Assembly (NCBI GenBank): GCA_036874045.1
Contig: JAZBRI010000008.1
Coordinates: 2,867,001 to 2,931,000 of the forward strand
Reading direction: 5' to 3'
DNA length: 64,000 nucleotides
From: Cymodocea nodosa
Taxonomy: Eukaryota; Streptophyta; Magnoliopsida; Alismatales; Cymodoceaceae
Below the pieces are notes generated by a model. That model was not told where the DNA came from. It did not search any database and saw nothing but the letters and a program-made list of their open reading frames with translations. This document shows, one piece after another, positions 25,083 through 38,200 of the stretch. Within the stretch, counting starts at the first letter, position 1. Every line of letters starts with the position of its first letter. The position numbers were made by a program, and so were the translations under genes.

Positions 25083-26817
25083 TGTTTAGAATGATAAAAT
25101 ATATAATATTAATGGTTAATGAATAGTTAATTGTATAATATTTAATTTATTATATGAGAATTAAACCATTATATTACAAATATAAGATTACATGCTTTAA
25201 TTACAGAATATGCATAATTTCAAGGAATTAGTGTTAATTAAATATTATTTCTTAAAGATTGAAAGACTAGTACATGTGGTTTTATAGAAGTTTACGGAAG
25301 CTCATAAAGTTACTAAGATAAGTTTACGGAACCTTGTAAAGTTAAGAATTATTTCACATGTTAACTTTTGAATGATTAAAAATTATTTAATTTATATATT
25401 AAATGTTATAAAAGTATTTATTTTATTAAACTATAGAACTGAATGAGTCCGTTGAGTTAAGCTTAACTTAATGAGGTTAGTCTGTTAAGTTATAGTTAAG
25501 TCAACAGAGTAAGTTTGTTAAGTTACACTAACTCTACGGACTAATTATTTTCTAATATTTAATTGTGAGCAGTTACATGAATAAGAAATTTGAAGAAAAC
25601 CACATCGCACAAATTACGTCATGATCTAAATTGTGGATAGAAGAAGTAATTACCATCATTAATACAAAAAAAGAAGATCTAACCAATCATTTAGGTGGAA
25701 GCAGTTATTACTGAAAGAACTATAAAAGAAAAAGAGAAAGAATAAATAAAGGGTATGTGGAGAATCATGCTAACTACAGTAAGCATTGGTAGTTTCCTGA
25801 AGCTCTACCACCATCACTAATCACCAACTATCGGAGGTCTGTAAGGATACTTTTCAGATGTCGAGTCGATTCCGAGCGAAACACAATGACTAACAACCAC
25901 TGTGAGAAGTGATCATGTCGTAGGAAGGAAGATAATTTTCACCAAGTACCGAATCATTTCTCAAGAGATAGTAAAACTTCTAGCCTTAGTTTTGGGTTAA
26001 TGCCAAGATATTGAAGAGAAGATCAACTTGTAAAAGTCTCGTTTTTAATGTTGTAACCGCGTCACATGTAGTGATGAGAGTTTTTATTGTCAATAGAGAA
26101 TTTTACATTTCACCTTTCATTCATCTTCAGGAACATATTATAACAAAAATAAAACAAAAACTCATTATCTATTTTTATATTTATCAAATCTATGTTATAT
26201 CATTTGTTTTGTATTGTTAGTAATGTTAGTATTATTGAATGTTTTATGTTTATTTCATTCTAGAAAATAGAAACTCATATTACTGATTACTGAAACCAGT
26301 TCATATTTAATTCTGAAATCTTGATTAATATAATTATTGTTTGAAATATCTGAATGTTAGTATTGATTAATGATAAATATTATATAAACTAACATTAAAA
26401 GCTTAATTGATGTTACTTACATTTTGTAGAACTACCCAATAGATGGTCGTATTCCTCTATGGACAGTAATTTTAATTTGAAGTTACTAATGAGGCTCGAT
26501 GAGTTAACTTAACTCCACGAGGATAGTTCATTGAGATAACTATAACTCAATGGACTTAATCCATTAAGTTAGTAGTAATTCAATAGAGTGAATAATTCAG
26601 AACAAAAAAAAACCCTCTAGTTATAAAAATTTAAATAGTTTGAAATTTTAACTCATTCTCTATGGATATACCTATACTTGCACATTTATGCAATAGACAC
26701 TATGCACTTATAGTTAATTATGAATTGGATTTAATATCTTATTTGTGAAAATCGTTTGTGTACTTTTAAAAGAAAATATAAATATATATATTTAAGTAAA
26801 CAAGAATAAACCAAACA
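25083..26817. mobile_element. LTR-like insertion A (possible solo LTR)
   Basis: This 1,735-bp sequence starts TGTTTAG and ends AAACA. It interrupts the copia RT reading frame between RYRA and RLVAQ. It aligns with insertion B at both ends and through the interior. It has TATAAAAG near 25,720, tracts of 'gttgagttaa'-type subrepeats near 25,450-25,540 and 26,500-26,600, and no coding sequence, all consistent with a solo LTR. Possible target duplications (TCTGG/CATGG) match imperfectly. Confidence 0.7.
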
Positions 26818-27542
26818 CATGGCCCTATACCTCTCTATACTTCTATCCTCCTTTCTCTTGACTTTATAGACCCATCTACAACCAATGGGTTTTCTTCCCT
26901 TGGGGAGATCAACATATTCCCAAGTATCAAGTTTTTTTAAATTTGTGAGCTCTTCCTACGTGACTTCAGACTTCGAACTTGCTTTTTATAAAGAAAAGCC
27001 AAGTAAACCTACAAAAATCATCAACAATGGTGAGGAAATAATGAGCTCTAGAAGTGGAAGGTTCAGGCCCCAAACATGAGCATTGACTAATTGAAATTTA
27101 AAAACACTCTTGGAAACACTACGAGGAAATGGTTTCCTATAATGTTTTCCAATGGTACAAGGTTCACAATGTTTAATAGGGGATGATAATTCATCACTAT
27201 AACTACTTAAAATTTTGGTTTTTCTCTTAGAAGGATGCCCCAATCTATGATGCCAAATATCTTCAATGGATCTAGATACTTGATTAGCCATGACATTTTG
27301 GTAATTTTTCCTTGTTGGCTTGAGGAGATAAAGGTCTCCATGTCTATCTACTTTCACAATCACCTTCTGAGTCATAAGGTCTTACATTAAACATTGTCAT
27401 GGATAAAAGGTGACACTACATTGTAATTCACCTACAATTTTAGCAACAGATAAAAGATTAACATTGAATTTAGGGACATATAAGACATTCTAAATCTCTT
27501 TATCCTTAGTCATGAATATACTTCTTATACCTTCAATGGGAA
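26818..27542 (-). pseudogene. copia pol fragment: start of RT and GAG-pre-integrase
   Basis: On the - strand the segment 26,986-27,375 encodes a GAG-pre-integrase domain with IWHHRLGHPS and CEPCTIGKH (zinc-binding His/Cys). Upstream of it lie NVLYVPKF-like and NLLSVAKI-like motifs. The next block towards 26,818 is WEYVDLPKGRKPIGCRWV, the start of RT. The integrase core is therefore deleted. Confidence 0.88.
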
Positions 27543-29459
27543 GTGTTTAAAATGAAATTATGCATAATATTAGTGGTTAATTGCATAGTATTTAGCTTAT
27601 TATATGAAAATTAAGTCATTATGTTATAATTATATAATTATGAGCCTTAATTAAAGAATATGCATAATTTAAAGGAATTAAATGTTAATTAAGTATCATT
27701 TCTGAAAGATTGAAAACCTAGTTTACGTATGATTTTATAGTATTAAACATGATATATTTTATTTTTACATATTTGTATCTATACAATGCATGGTAACAAC
27801 TCATTAAGTTACTATTTTTTTCGTAAAAAGATCATATGACAACTTGTTGAGTTACATGTTTAAAGGTTAAAAGAGATTACGTGAAAACTCGTTAAGTTAG
27901 TAAGCAAAGTAATAAGTTGTATATCTGAACTCGTTTAGTTAGTATTATGCATGCGTTGAATTTAAAGTTTACTAATGTTATATTATAACACGTGAGTTGT
28001 ACATGTTTAACTTATTAAGTTAATATAACTACACACGTTAAGTTAATTAAATACTAAGACAACGTGTTAGATTAACATTATAAACTTATAAATTGTTGCA
28101 CGTAATACATATATTATTATTTATATATGCAAGTCCATTGAGTTAATAGTTGAGTCAATAGAGTAAGTCTGTTGAGTTATACTAACTCCATAGACTAATT
28201 ATTTTCTAATGTTCGATTGTAAGTAGTTGTAGGAAATTCGAAGGAAATCATGTTGCATAAACCACACCATAATCTAAATTGTGGAGGATGAAGTAATTAC
28301 CATCGTTGATACGAATGTAGGAAATCCTACTAGTGAATTAGGCAAAAACAGTTATTACGGAAAGAAATATAAAAAGAAAGGAGAAAGAATGAAGAAAAGG
28401 GGGGAGGGGGGAGAATCGCGCTCATTGTAGAAAACATCAAACGTTCCTTAAGCTCCCATCATTACTACCATCCATCGGAGGTTTGTGAGGATGCTTTTTA
28501 GATGTCAGGTCGATTCTGAGTAAAACACGATGACTAACAACCACTGTAAAGAGCAATCACATCATAAGAAGGAATGACATTTTCACCAAGCACCAAATCA
28601 TCTCTTAGGAGACAGTAAAACTTTTAGCCTTGGTTTTGAGTTGATGCTACTATGCTGAAGAGGAGATCAACTTACAAAAGTTTAGGTTCACAATCCAGTA
28701 GAGAGAGGAGTTCTTAACAATAAGTGATTAAGTTTTCAGAAGTGTAATTGTGTTGCATGTAGTGATAGAAATTTCTTTTACTATCAATAGAAAATTTTAT
28801 CTATCATGAATCCTCTATCTTGAGGAACAAAACAAAAATAAAAATAAAACAAAAGCCAATATATGTTTACATTTACATCATTGTTTTTATCAGGTTGTGT
28901 GTTTGTATCGTATGTGTTTATTTATCTTATTTTAGTTAATACAGAATCGTATGATTTAATATAGAAAATAGTTAATATAAATCTCTGAAATTGTGATTGA
29001 TTTGTTTACTGTTTAGAGTATTTGAATGCTAGAATTGATCAGTGATAAATCTAATATAAAATAGCATGAGAAGAGCGTAAAAGATGTTGTTTGTAATGTA
29101 TAGAATCACCTAATGGATAACTATGTTCTTCTGTAATCAATAATACTTGTTGAGTTAATTGTAACATAACGAGAGAAATTCGTTGAGTTAATTGTAACTC
29201 CACAAATTTAGTTCGTTGAGTTAACAATAAATCAACAAAGTAAGCAGATTAGAGTATACATTAAACTTTAACTATGAAAAAGTTAGAGTCAAATTAATTT
29301 CAACTATTTTCTATGAGTTCGACCTGTACTTGCACACTTATACAATATATGCTATGCACTTATAGTCAATTTAACAAACTAAGTTACTGAAATTACATAT
29401 TGTTCATGAAATTACTTGTTACTTATAAAAAAATATACTTAAGTTGACAAGACACAAAC
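27543..29459. mobile_element. LTR-like insertion B (possible solo LTR, related to A)
   Basis: This roughly 1.92-kb sequence begins TGTTTAAAATG and ends near ACACAAAC. It is colinear with insertion A in the same orientation, with about 180 bp extra, including further 'ttgagtta' subrepeats at 27,810-28,080. It sits between the protease and pre-integrase parts of the copia frame. The two copies are visibly diverged. No coding region is seen. Confidence 0.7.
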
Positions 29460-30684
29460 TTTTTGGTGGTTTAGAAGGTTGACATTCAAATTTAAAGAAG
29501 TTTGGAAGAAACTATTAAGCTCATCCTTGCCTTTAGTCATGTGGTTAGTGGCACTACTATCAATATCTAGTGATTTGAACTATTAAAATTAGATATGGAG
29601 TTTAGGGAAATATCTACCATGTTGCAAATGTTGGCATCAGATTGCTTGTCATTTTTAAGAAGATTAATGAGTTTGTTGAACATATTTGGAGTCAAATGCT
29701 AGATGCTATTTGAAGACTCTAGCTCATCTTCGATGTTGCAATGATTCACCCTCTTCTATTACTTGTTGAAAAACTTCTTGTTAGTCTTGTAACCTAAGGG
29801 AAAACCAAGTAGGAAATAGCCTTTTTCCTTGGTGTGTCTGTTCTTCTTGCAATTTGTGTAATAAAGTTTGTTTTTCTTTTCAATGTTATAGTCTTGCTTC
29901 TACTTCCCAACATTTAAAGCTATGGAGTCATTGACATTCCTTTTGTGACAAATTTCCTTTTGTTTTCCTCTTCCAAAATAGTGCTATAAACAAAATCCAT
30001 ATCAAGAAAAGGTTTAATGCTCAGTATTTGTAAATTTTTGGTTCTATAGGATTATGTAATCAAGACATGACCTTATGGTTACACTTCGTCCACTATCCAT
30101 GTTTAAAAGGGCATTTGATAGGGTCAGGTATAGTAAGGGTTCCATCTATGAAACCAATTTTATTTTTGACACTCAAGGCTCTCAAGATAGCTGGATTCCA
30201 CACATCATAGTTCTAAATGTTCAAGAGCTTAGGTATCAAGGGCATGCTAGGGTTTTTAGACAAAGAAAGATAATAAGGGTGGGTTTCTAGTTTATTTCTA
30301 AGGGAAGCATAGGCATCGAGGATGGTTTTAGCCCTAGTGAATGAAATAGGTTATTGAAAACAATGGTAAAAGTGTAATATTAGTAATATCAGCATACCAA
30401 TAGGAAAAGACATACATGTATCTAGGAAAAAATGATAATAGTGATGGTTCAAAAAAAATATTTCACAGATTTTTGCATGATGTAGGTTAGGTTGTTTTTT
30501 GAACATAACTAGAAAAGATTTGTTTTTGTTTTTTTATTTTAGGCAAAATAACATGAACACTTCATAAGGACATAAAAGGTTTCACAAGAAGCAAAAGGAA
30601 GAAAACATAAGAAATAAAAAAAGGTACAAATGAGAAGATGATTAGGTTTGAGAGCAACAAATGACAATGCAATCGAAAACTCAA
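29460..30684 (-). pseudogene. copia gag and protease remnants
   Basis: On the - strand, 29,538-29,567 encodes DIDSSATNHM, a variant of the copia protease active site (usually DSGAT). A zinc-knuckle relic lies at about 29,784-29,865 (YTNCKKNRHTKEKGYFLLG), with one expected Cys replaced by Thr and another by Gly. The remaining gag is broken. Confidence 0.82.
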
Positions 30685-30697
30685 GGCTTTGATACCA
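30685..30697 (-). other. tRNA-Met-type primer-binding site of the copia element
   Basis: The - strand reads TGGTATCAAAGCC, one base from the usual copia site complementary to initiator tRNA-Met. It directly abuts the LTR at 30,698, which fixes the LTR boundary. Confidence 0.9.
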
Positions 30698-30992
30698 TAT
30701 TAGAGCAAGGGCATGAAAGTGACAAAGAAGATGAGTAGATGATCATGTGAAAAAAAATGGAAAGGAGGTGTGCCCTAGCATGAAAGTAATGAAGAAGATG
30801 GGTAGATGATCACGTGGAAAAAAATGGAAATAAGGTGTGCCCTAGAGGAAGTGAGAAAAAAGGTGGTGTCATCTTTTATTCATCTAACTAAAATAGTTAG
30901 TTATAGGAAGGCCTTATATATGTCTCCTAAGATATATAACCGTTGAGTTAACAAGTGGAACCCTGAGAAGTATGGGAGATCTAAATCCAAGA
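30698..30992 (-). repeat. 5' LTR of the copia element (295 bp, with internal 67-bp duplication)
   Basis: This matches the 3' LTR except for an extra unit. The segment from 'gcatgaaagt' to 'gtgtgccctag' occurs twice in a row (about 30,711-30,845). Because the two LTRs are identical at insertion, the duplication happened afterwards. Confidence 0.92.
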
Positions 30993-30997
30993 TGCAA

Positions 30998-32202
30998 CCA
31001 TGAATAACTTAAGTATCTATGCAATGCTGCTTTTATTTCTTTCTTTTGTAATCTGTGAAATTATCACGTCCTCTTTCTCTCTCTTTCAAAAAATTATGTC
31101 TTCTAGATGATTGACATCTTTTGAGTAGAAAAATTAATGAGATACAGAATTAAATTTCATTCCACTCATTAAATTCATGTATGAAAATCCACAATAAATT
31201 ACTTCTGAACTTTAAGCAATATTAGAATTGTACTTGTTAAAAATCTAAGTGATCTTCCTCTCAGTTGAGTTTTTAACTGTATGATTGGTGTTCACGAGAA
31301 TGAGTTCTTTATCTATTAAAAGTAAATCTTAATGTGAAAAACCATAAATCAAACAACCCAATCCTTACACGTTACCTTAGCACTTTAAGCTTTCGTGATT
31401 ACATTTTTTTATAATGATAATTTTTACATTCATTAAAACTAAAAATATTGACTAGTTTGCTTCATTTTTTTCAAGTTAAGAAAACAATAAAGTTGTGAAC
31501 ACATAATTAAGGTGAAAAATTCAACAAACCATAGAGTTCATAAACCAGGAAAAGAAAATAGATGTCTCACAAGAGGTTACAACTGCCCAGTGAGTATTTT
31601 ATGGGTGTCTCACAAAGGCAGTAATGAATACTTCATGTATATCTTACAGAGGCTACATTGTTTTTTAGCAAGTAGTACATGAATGTCTCGCAAGATTTAC
31701 AATCTGAAAGGAGTACTTAAATCGTTTAATTTGCACAACTCTCTTCCTCTCGTCGAGTTCACGCCCTTCTAACTAAAAAATAACCCCCATGTTCCGTCCG
31801 GTTTTCGATATTTCCATGTGAACACACGTAGGCCACTGATAGAATTTAATCATGCCAGAAGTTCACAGTTGGTATTGGGAAGAAGCATAAGTTGACAAAT
31901 AAGCAGCGTTTATATTCCAACAAATGGAATGAGGTGAACGGATAAGATGAATGTCGTTTATGAGATTCATAAAACCTGAAAAGGAATTTGAAGGGAAAGA
32001 TATTCAAATTTTTCCTTATTTTTTCGAGACACGGTGAACAATATATTTTTTTTTTTTAAAAAAACAAATTTATTGAATTAATCGAAACATATCTCCCTCT
32101 TTCGCGGAAGCCGGAGTGGCGAAGGCCGTCCCCGACGCAAAAAACATCCGAAAAACCGAATCGGCCACGCTTCACCTCGTTCCTTCCCTACCTCCGGTCG
32201 TC
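30998..32202. other. Upstream region of the WD40 gene
   Basis: AT-rich sequence changes abruptly to GC-rich DNA at about 32,100. A degenerate tandem pattern of about 55 bp around 'gtctcacaagagg-tacaa' occurs three or four times at 31,560-31,710. No clear TATA box is seen, so the promoter is probably in the last few hundred bases. Confidence 0.5.
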
Positions 32203-35200
32203 ATGCACCTGGACTGGGAGACTCTGGCCAGCTCGTGGCTCTCCTCCCGTCCGACCGCCTCTCCACCCACCGCCGCCGAGATCGACGCCTGGCTCGACTC
32301 CGTTCCCTCCACCCTACCGCCCGATCCCCGCCCCTTCCTCCACCAGCGCGTCCTTTCCATCCACCACCTTCTCCACGGAACGGCGCCGTCCTCCCAGGCA
32401 ATGAAGCCCGAGGATGCGGAGCCCCCGAAGTGGCAGTTTCAGCGTACGGACCTCTGGAGACCGGTATACTCGTGGTTGGAGTCGTTGGACACGGACGTTC
32501 TCATCAAGGCCAAGGATGTCAACAACTGGCTTGCAGAGAACACGGTTGTAAGGGAGAAGCTGTTCTCGAGGCACTCAAAGTATCACTTGATGCATTATAT
32601 CCAGAAAATGCACACCAAGTTGCTGCAGAAGCGGGGGAAGCTGCAAACGGTGAGTTCAATTCAGCGGTTGCCACGATTTACATTGGCATTGATCATTCGC
32701 TACTTGCTGTTCACTTCTGAGCAAAATTATCTGAGAGGGTGCGTGCGTGCGTGCGTGCGTGCGTGCGTTATACCTCTCGGCATGTAGAGGTGTATACAGA
32801 ATTCTCCGTTTAATCTTATAATTTCAGTTCACCAGAGGCCATTTCAGTCTGTAGTCGATACTGCTGAAGTTACAGCATGAAAACCATCTCAAACGATGTG
32901 GCTTGTGCTTGGGGCTTATAGGTTCTCGACATCTACCTTGCTATCTGTTCCACATTATCTGCAGTTTGTAGACACGACGTTTATCCTTTTGTTGTTCACA
33001 ATTTTATATTTAAACCTTTTCAATATCATGTGCATCACTAGTTTATATATATAGTTTACTCATTTACAAATGCTCACTGGAACAGTGTGTGCAACTCCGT
33101 ACAAGAAGAGCTTCGATGAAAATCTTCAACAGGGGTATCAGAAGTAAAGCAATTAAAAGGCAAAGTATGCTCTTTAAGCTTTCATTTTCACACTTATATT
33201 ATCACCGTGGCTTTTAGTTAGAAGCTATCTAGGTCTGAAATAAACATTTAATTAGCAGCCAGGGAGCTTCTATCCACTAGAATGTAAATTCTCGTTTGTT
33301 TTCCGAGTTTTGAAGATTGTGTCAGTTGGGATTTCATATTATGTATGCTGTAAATAGGCAACAAGGAAAATATTTATGAAATTTAAAAGAAAAACTATGT
33401 ATAAAGGGGGGTGGGTGAGTGAAAAAAGTATATGTTGTTCTTACTAATACTGAAATGTAGGGAGGGTTTAATTATATGCAACATTACCTCCAAAGGAGAG
33501 TCATTTTAATAAGTCACAGTGGAAGAGTGCTTCTGTGTACCATGGTTTGCCCTCAGTTTGTGGAGATATTGGGTGGAAAAAATATTGGGAAGACTAAGGA
33601 CTCAGACAGAATCTATGAATGAATTCACATGGAGCCATACCAACATATAAGAGGGCATCTGATAGTGTTGTTTAATGATCTTCATTTGAATGAAATGTTG
33701 TGACCATGGATGCTTTCTTTACCTCATCCATAAGGTGGATTGTCTAGATTATTTAAATTTTCTTTCTACCTTTTGTTCCTCCATTTCCCTGTCTCAAAAA
33801 GCTGCTGATTTCATGTCTTACCTTCTTGTCAAATCATGCTTTGTATCTCCCATTTGTTCTCTCTTTTTCTTCCTGTTTCAATAGAAATTTTGTTGTTAAC
33901 CTCTCAAATGGAGGGCAAGCCTTGGCACAACAGTAAAGTTGCTCCATATGATTTGGAGGTTGCAGGTTTCAATACTAGGAAACTACTTTATTTATGGAGG
34001 TGAAATTGCATACAATTGAATCCTTCCCGTACCACACATTGGTGGAAGCCTCATGTACTGTGTTTGCCTTTTTTTACCAGTACAACAATTTTTTCATCAA
34101 ATCATACAATGGATAAGTTCTATTGAGTTAATGAATCAGTGGGAAAATAAGGCAAAAAGAGAGGTGAGAATTGCCAATTTCAAATTTCGTATAATACAAA
34201 TGCATGAAAGTTGGTAATGCCATGGTGAAATATGAAGGCAAAAATATCATAACATTCAGAAATTCGATCAATGCATGGACAGGTAAATTCATGTGAAGAG
34301 ACAAAAGTGTGATCACATGAGATTATGTAGCAAAGAAAAATAACAAAATGAACTTGGTAGGACATAATTGATCATTCTCACCATTACAACATGATTCATG
34401 TCACTCATCCCCTTTAAAATGTATCATCTGTGTTAGTTTATATTGTGGTGTGATTCTATTTTACCAACAAAACTCTATCACTTGAATTAATATAAAAATG
34501 GAAAATGTTGTCTGAATTTCATTTAAAATCTTTTTATTCCTAACTATTCTAAGTTTTCAAAGGAGAGAACGAATTGAGCAAAATGACCATTTTGGCCTTT
34601 TTGCCCATTTAAATAGCTATTTTTGATTGAAGAAAATGTGAGAAAACAAGAAAGTATGGAAACCAAGGACGGAGAGGATGCATGCATCAACTTAGGTGAA
34701 AATTTTGAATTTGTATTAAACTTTTATGGCTTTAGATCATGTTTTGACATTTATACTTCAGGCTTTATGTCTTCATTATTTTAATGTTTTATTGCTTTGT
34801 TAGTTGTTTGTTGGATCGTTGTCATTGATCTGATTCAGATATATTATTCTTTAGAAATTTTTTTCTTCTTATATATTTGTTTATTTTCCAATTTATTGAC
34901 TGACGTATACTACACATATTTATTTATTATTTACTTATATTATTCTGCATTGTTTACTACTTTATAAATACATTTCCCTGTTTAATGATGATTTATACAT
35001 AATCAGAATATGTTTTTTTAGTTATATTACTTGAATTATACTTTGCTTTATCCAAATAATTTTATAACCATGGTAATTTATTTATTTATATATATATTTA
35101 TATCATTAATAATATATGGCAGTGTTGGCACCCATGGCAGTATGTTAATTTTTTTACAAGTACAAAAGCTTTTAGATCTTGATTATCAATTTGTAAAAAT

Positions 35201-38200
35201 TGGATAGTATGGTTGGTCTTCCATTCTCTTCAAAGATCTACAAAGGAAGAATATCTTGGTTTTAAGTCTAGGAAAAAACACTATTAATATGAAAAAGGCT
35301 TAAAACTAGAATTACACAAATGTAACAATCAATTGGTAGTTATTTCTTTGAGATGGTTACCATGAAATATTCCATAACTTGTACCTATTTATTTCCTACT
35401 CGAAAGTGATCAATTTAAAAACTCTCCTATCTTGTGATAGTTCATGTATTATATATTCACCTCTGTAACTGCTGACCTGCATAGTTCTGTATCAAGCTTT
35501 TTGAGTTTTGACCATTTCATCCATTTTGCGGCTGCAGTTACATCTTTGTATTTTTTTATAGTTGCAGGAAATTTTTCTAGTTTGCAGGACAGGGAAATAT
35601 CTTTATTAAAAAAAGATGAAGCTCTTCTCAGATATGAACTGTGCGTTATAAAAATTGGTGTTTCTTGCAGTTATTTTGTTATTTTTTAGTGCTTCTTCAA
35701 ACTTTTACTACTTTTGATATGATCCAGTTTGACAGATTTACAGAATCAACTGACAAGTCTTCTGTCAAAACACAAGGAAATTAATAAATCAGAAATCTCT
35801 AGTTCTATGATGTATTCACATAGAGATGAAGGAAATGCTAGTATTTCCTTCAATTGTTACAGAGAGAATGGAGACAGCACTAAAAGGGCAGAAGGGACAT
35901 CTCTCGTTCTGGATGCTGAAAAATTGGGTAGTTCCAATCAGACAAATCTCAGGTCACTTGAATGCTTGCCTGAAAGCAGGAAAAGAAAGAGAACTCCTGC
36001 TATAGCAACACCTTCATGGTGTTATTGTGAAGCATTGCTTGGTAATTTTATTTTGATACTATAAGTAGTATTTTTTGAAAAGATATGCTCCAAGTACTTG
36101 ATACTTGATAGATGTAATATTTTCATTGTAATGCATTTGTGACTTGTCATCAGGACAGAATCATGTAGCTAATGATTTTGATCAACATGGTAAGAATTTA
36201 ATTCTTGCAAGTGCAATTGTAATGCTGTTATTCTTTGTGACTGGCTTGCTGTCAGCACCATTTTATTTGGAATCTGATAGCATAAAAATAATATATGCAA
36301 CCGTTTGTTTAACTTCTTGTGACTTGCGAGTTGAGGTTTCTTGTCAGTACATATTTAATTGACTTGTTTATATTTTATCGTTGTGAACTTGTGATCTTCA
36401 TAGCTGCAAGCTTTCATAATATGTGCAAGGTGTACAACACAGAACTATTATATTACTTGTTATCAACAACTTAGTCTTAGGTAACATCAATTGTAGCCAA
36501 ATCATATCAAATTCATTGATTTCAGGTTCCAATTTTGGAGAAGCAAGTCTAGAGTGCATTGAACAGGAAATGCTGCAAGCCACTTTGCATGCATCTCTTC
36601 CTGGGAATTCTGTGCCTGTCTCAAATAAAAGCATTGTTAAATGTTTGCAAGGGAGGGAAAGATGCAGTAGTTGGTCTTCAACATTCTCTCATGGTAGTTA
36701 TGCTGGCAGGGATAGGAAAAAATGGATACCATTTTTTGAAGGCATGTCTCTTTCCCTTTTGAGCACATCATTATTTCTCAAAAATTTTATTCCTTTTTTA
36801 TCTCTCCTATTGAAATTTCAAGAACACTATTTATATTTTTCAAAATTATCCTTTTGAAGAAAATATTTTACCAGACATTATTTCTGAAATTTTGAACTTT
36901 TGTTTGAATTCTTTTCAATCTATATGATGACAGGGTGGAACTCACTTGAGAGGCAATATGAAGGGCATGCACTATGGTTTCAGCGTAGGTGCTATTCATC
37001 TTGGGTTCCAGCATGGTGTGCCTATACATCAAGTGTTGATGTTGCTCAGCCCTATGCAAGGGTTAAGTGTTTATCTAATATTCTAATCATCCTTTGTCTC
37101 ATTCGTTTGATGCAGAATAACAATTGAATGATGGGCATGTTCTTGTTGTATTTTGTTCAAAAACTAGTAATTCAATTACTTTTTAAAGAAAAACTCAATT
37201 TAAGTAAAAATGGTGTCACTCATAAGCATCATATGTTTTGTCCTATTACGTAGTTATGAATGGTTGGATAATTTCATATTTTATAAAAAGGACAAATCCT
37301 AGTTTACAGGTTCTCACTAGTACATGCCTTGTGATCTTCTCCTCTAGGGAGGGTACCAATTGACAAAGCCTTATTTCCAAAGAAATAGAAAGTTTGTTTC
37401 ATAGAATTTGAATATGTAGGCTTCTATGCTGACGGTTTGATCCCTGAAATGCTTTTCAATTAGAATGGAAGAGTATTTTTTTTAATGGTGACACTATACT
37501 TACAATCTTGGCATTGAGTAGAAGTTGTAAAATTGATATGGTCTCAATTTCATTAGATATAATACAAGTTGCACTTAATGTTAGCCATGGATTAAAGTAT
37601 TCTTGATTTCCCTTCACACTATTAGTGATAAGATTTTTATTAGAATTGTATTTGTGTTGTCATATATTAAAAATTGTTAGAAAAGGTTTGTTCTTAACAA
37701 ATATTTTAAAAGTCGAATCATAGTAAATAGTGATTCATATAATGATCTCAAATTGGTGGTTTCCTTGATATTGAGATTTATTAAAATATCAAATGGTGAT
37801 ATTATTCTAATGTCATTTTTCCTAGACAACAATATATTTATAAAATGACATACAAATTGTGTAATTGTAAATGATGAAGTCGATTAAAATAAATGGGAAG
37901 TTTGTTTTAGTTAGTTAAATGATTACCTTTGTATTCTCCAATGATAATTTTTGTTACTACTATAATAGGTACATTGTGTAGTTGTGATCAATTTGTTTGC
38001 ATATGTTTATTGTCAATGAATCCCATGTTGATAGTGTTATTGGACACACTAATTTGAAGGAATGAACAGATTGTTATGTATGATAAGAAAATATTCATAA
38101 ACAAACAGCAGCAAATAGTAATCAATGATGAATGCTGCTGATTCCTATGACACACATTGATCATTGCTTTTGACCCTTTATATATGCTGTATACCAATGC

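Larger units (their letters stand above)
23481..30997 (-). mobile_element. Ty1/copia LTR retrotransposon, decayed, with two nested insertions
   Basis: The element runs on the - strand between 5-bp direct repeats TGCAA (23,481-23,485 and 30,993-30,997). Reading on its own strand, the order is: 5' LTR (30,698-30,992), primer-binding site, gag with a degenerate zinc knuckle, protease, GAG-pre-integrase, reverse transcriptase, RNase H, polypurine tract, 3' LTR (23,486-23,713). This protease-integrase-RT-RNase H order defines Ty1/copia. Integrase is mostly missing between about 26,890 and 26,985. Frames are broken by stops throughout, so the element is dead. Two related LTR-like sequences interrupt it at 25,083-26,817 and 27,543-29,459. 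Confidence 0.95.

Noticed and set aside
32116-32202. N-terminal extension of the WD40 gene upstream of 32,203
   Set aside because: The extended frame would start at GTG. The first ATG, at 32,203, starts the conserved-looking MHLDW segment.
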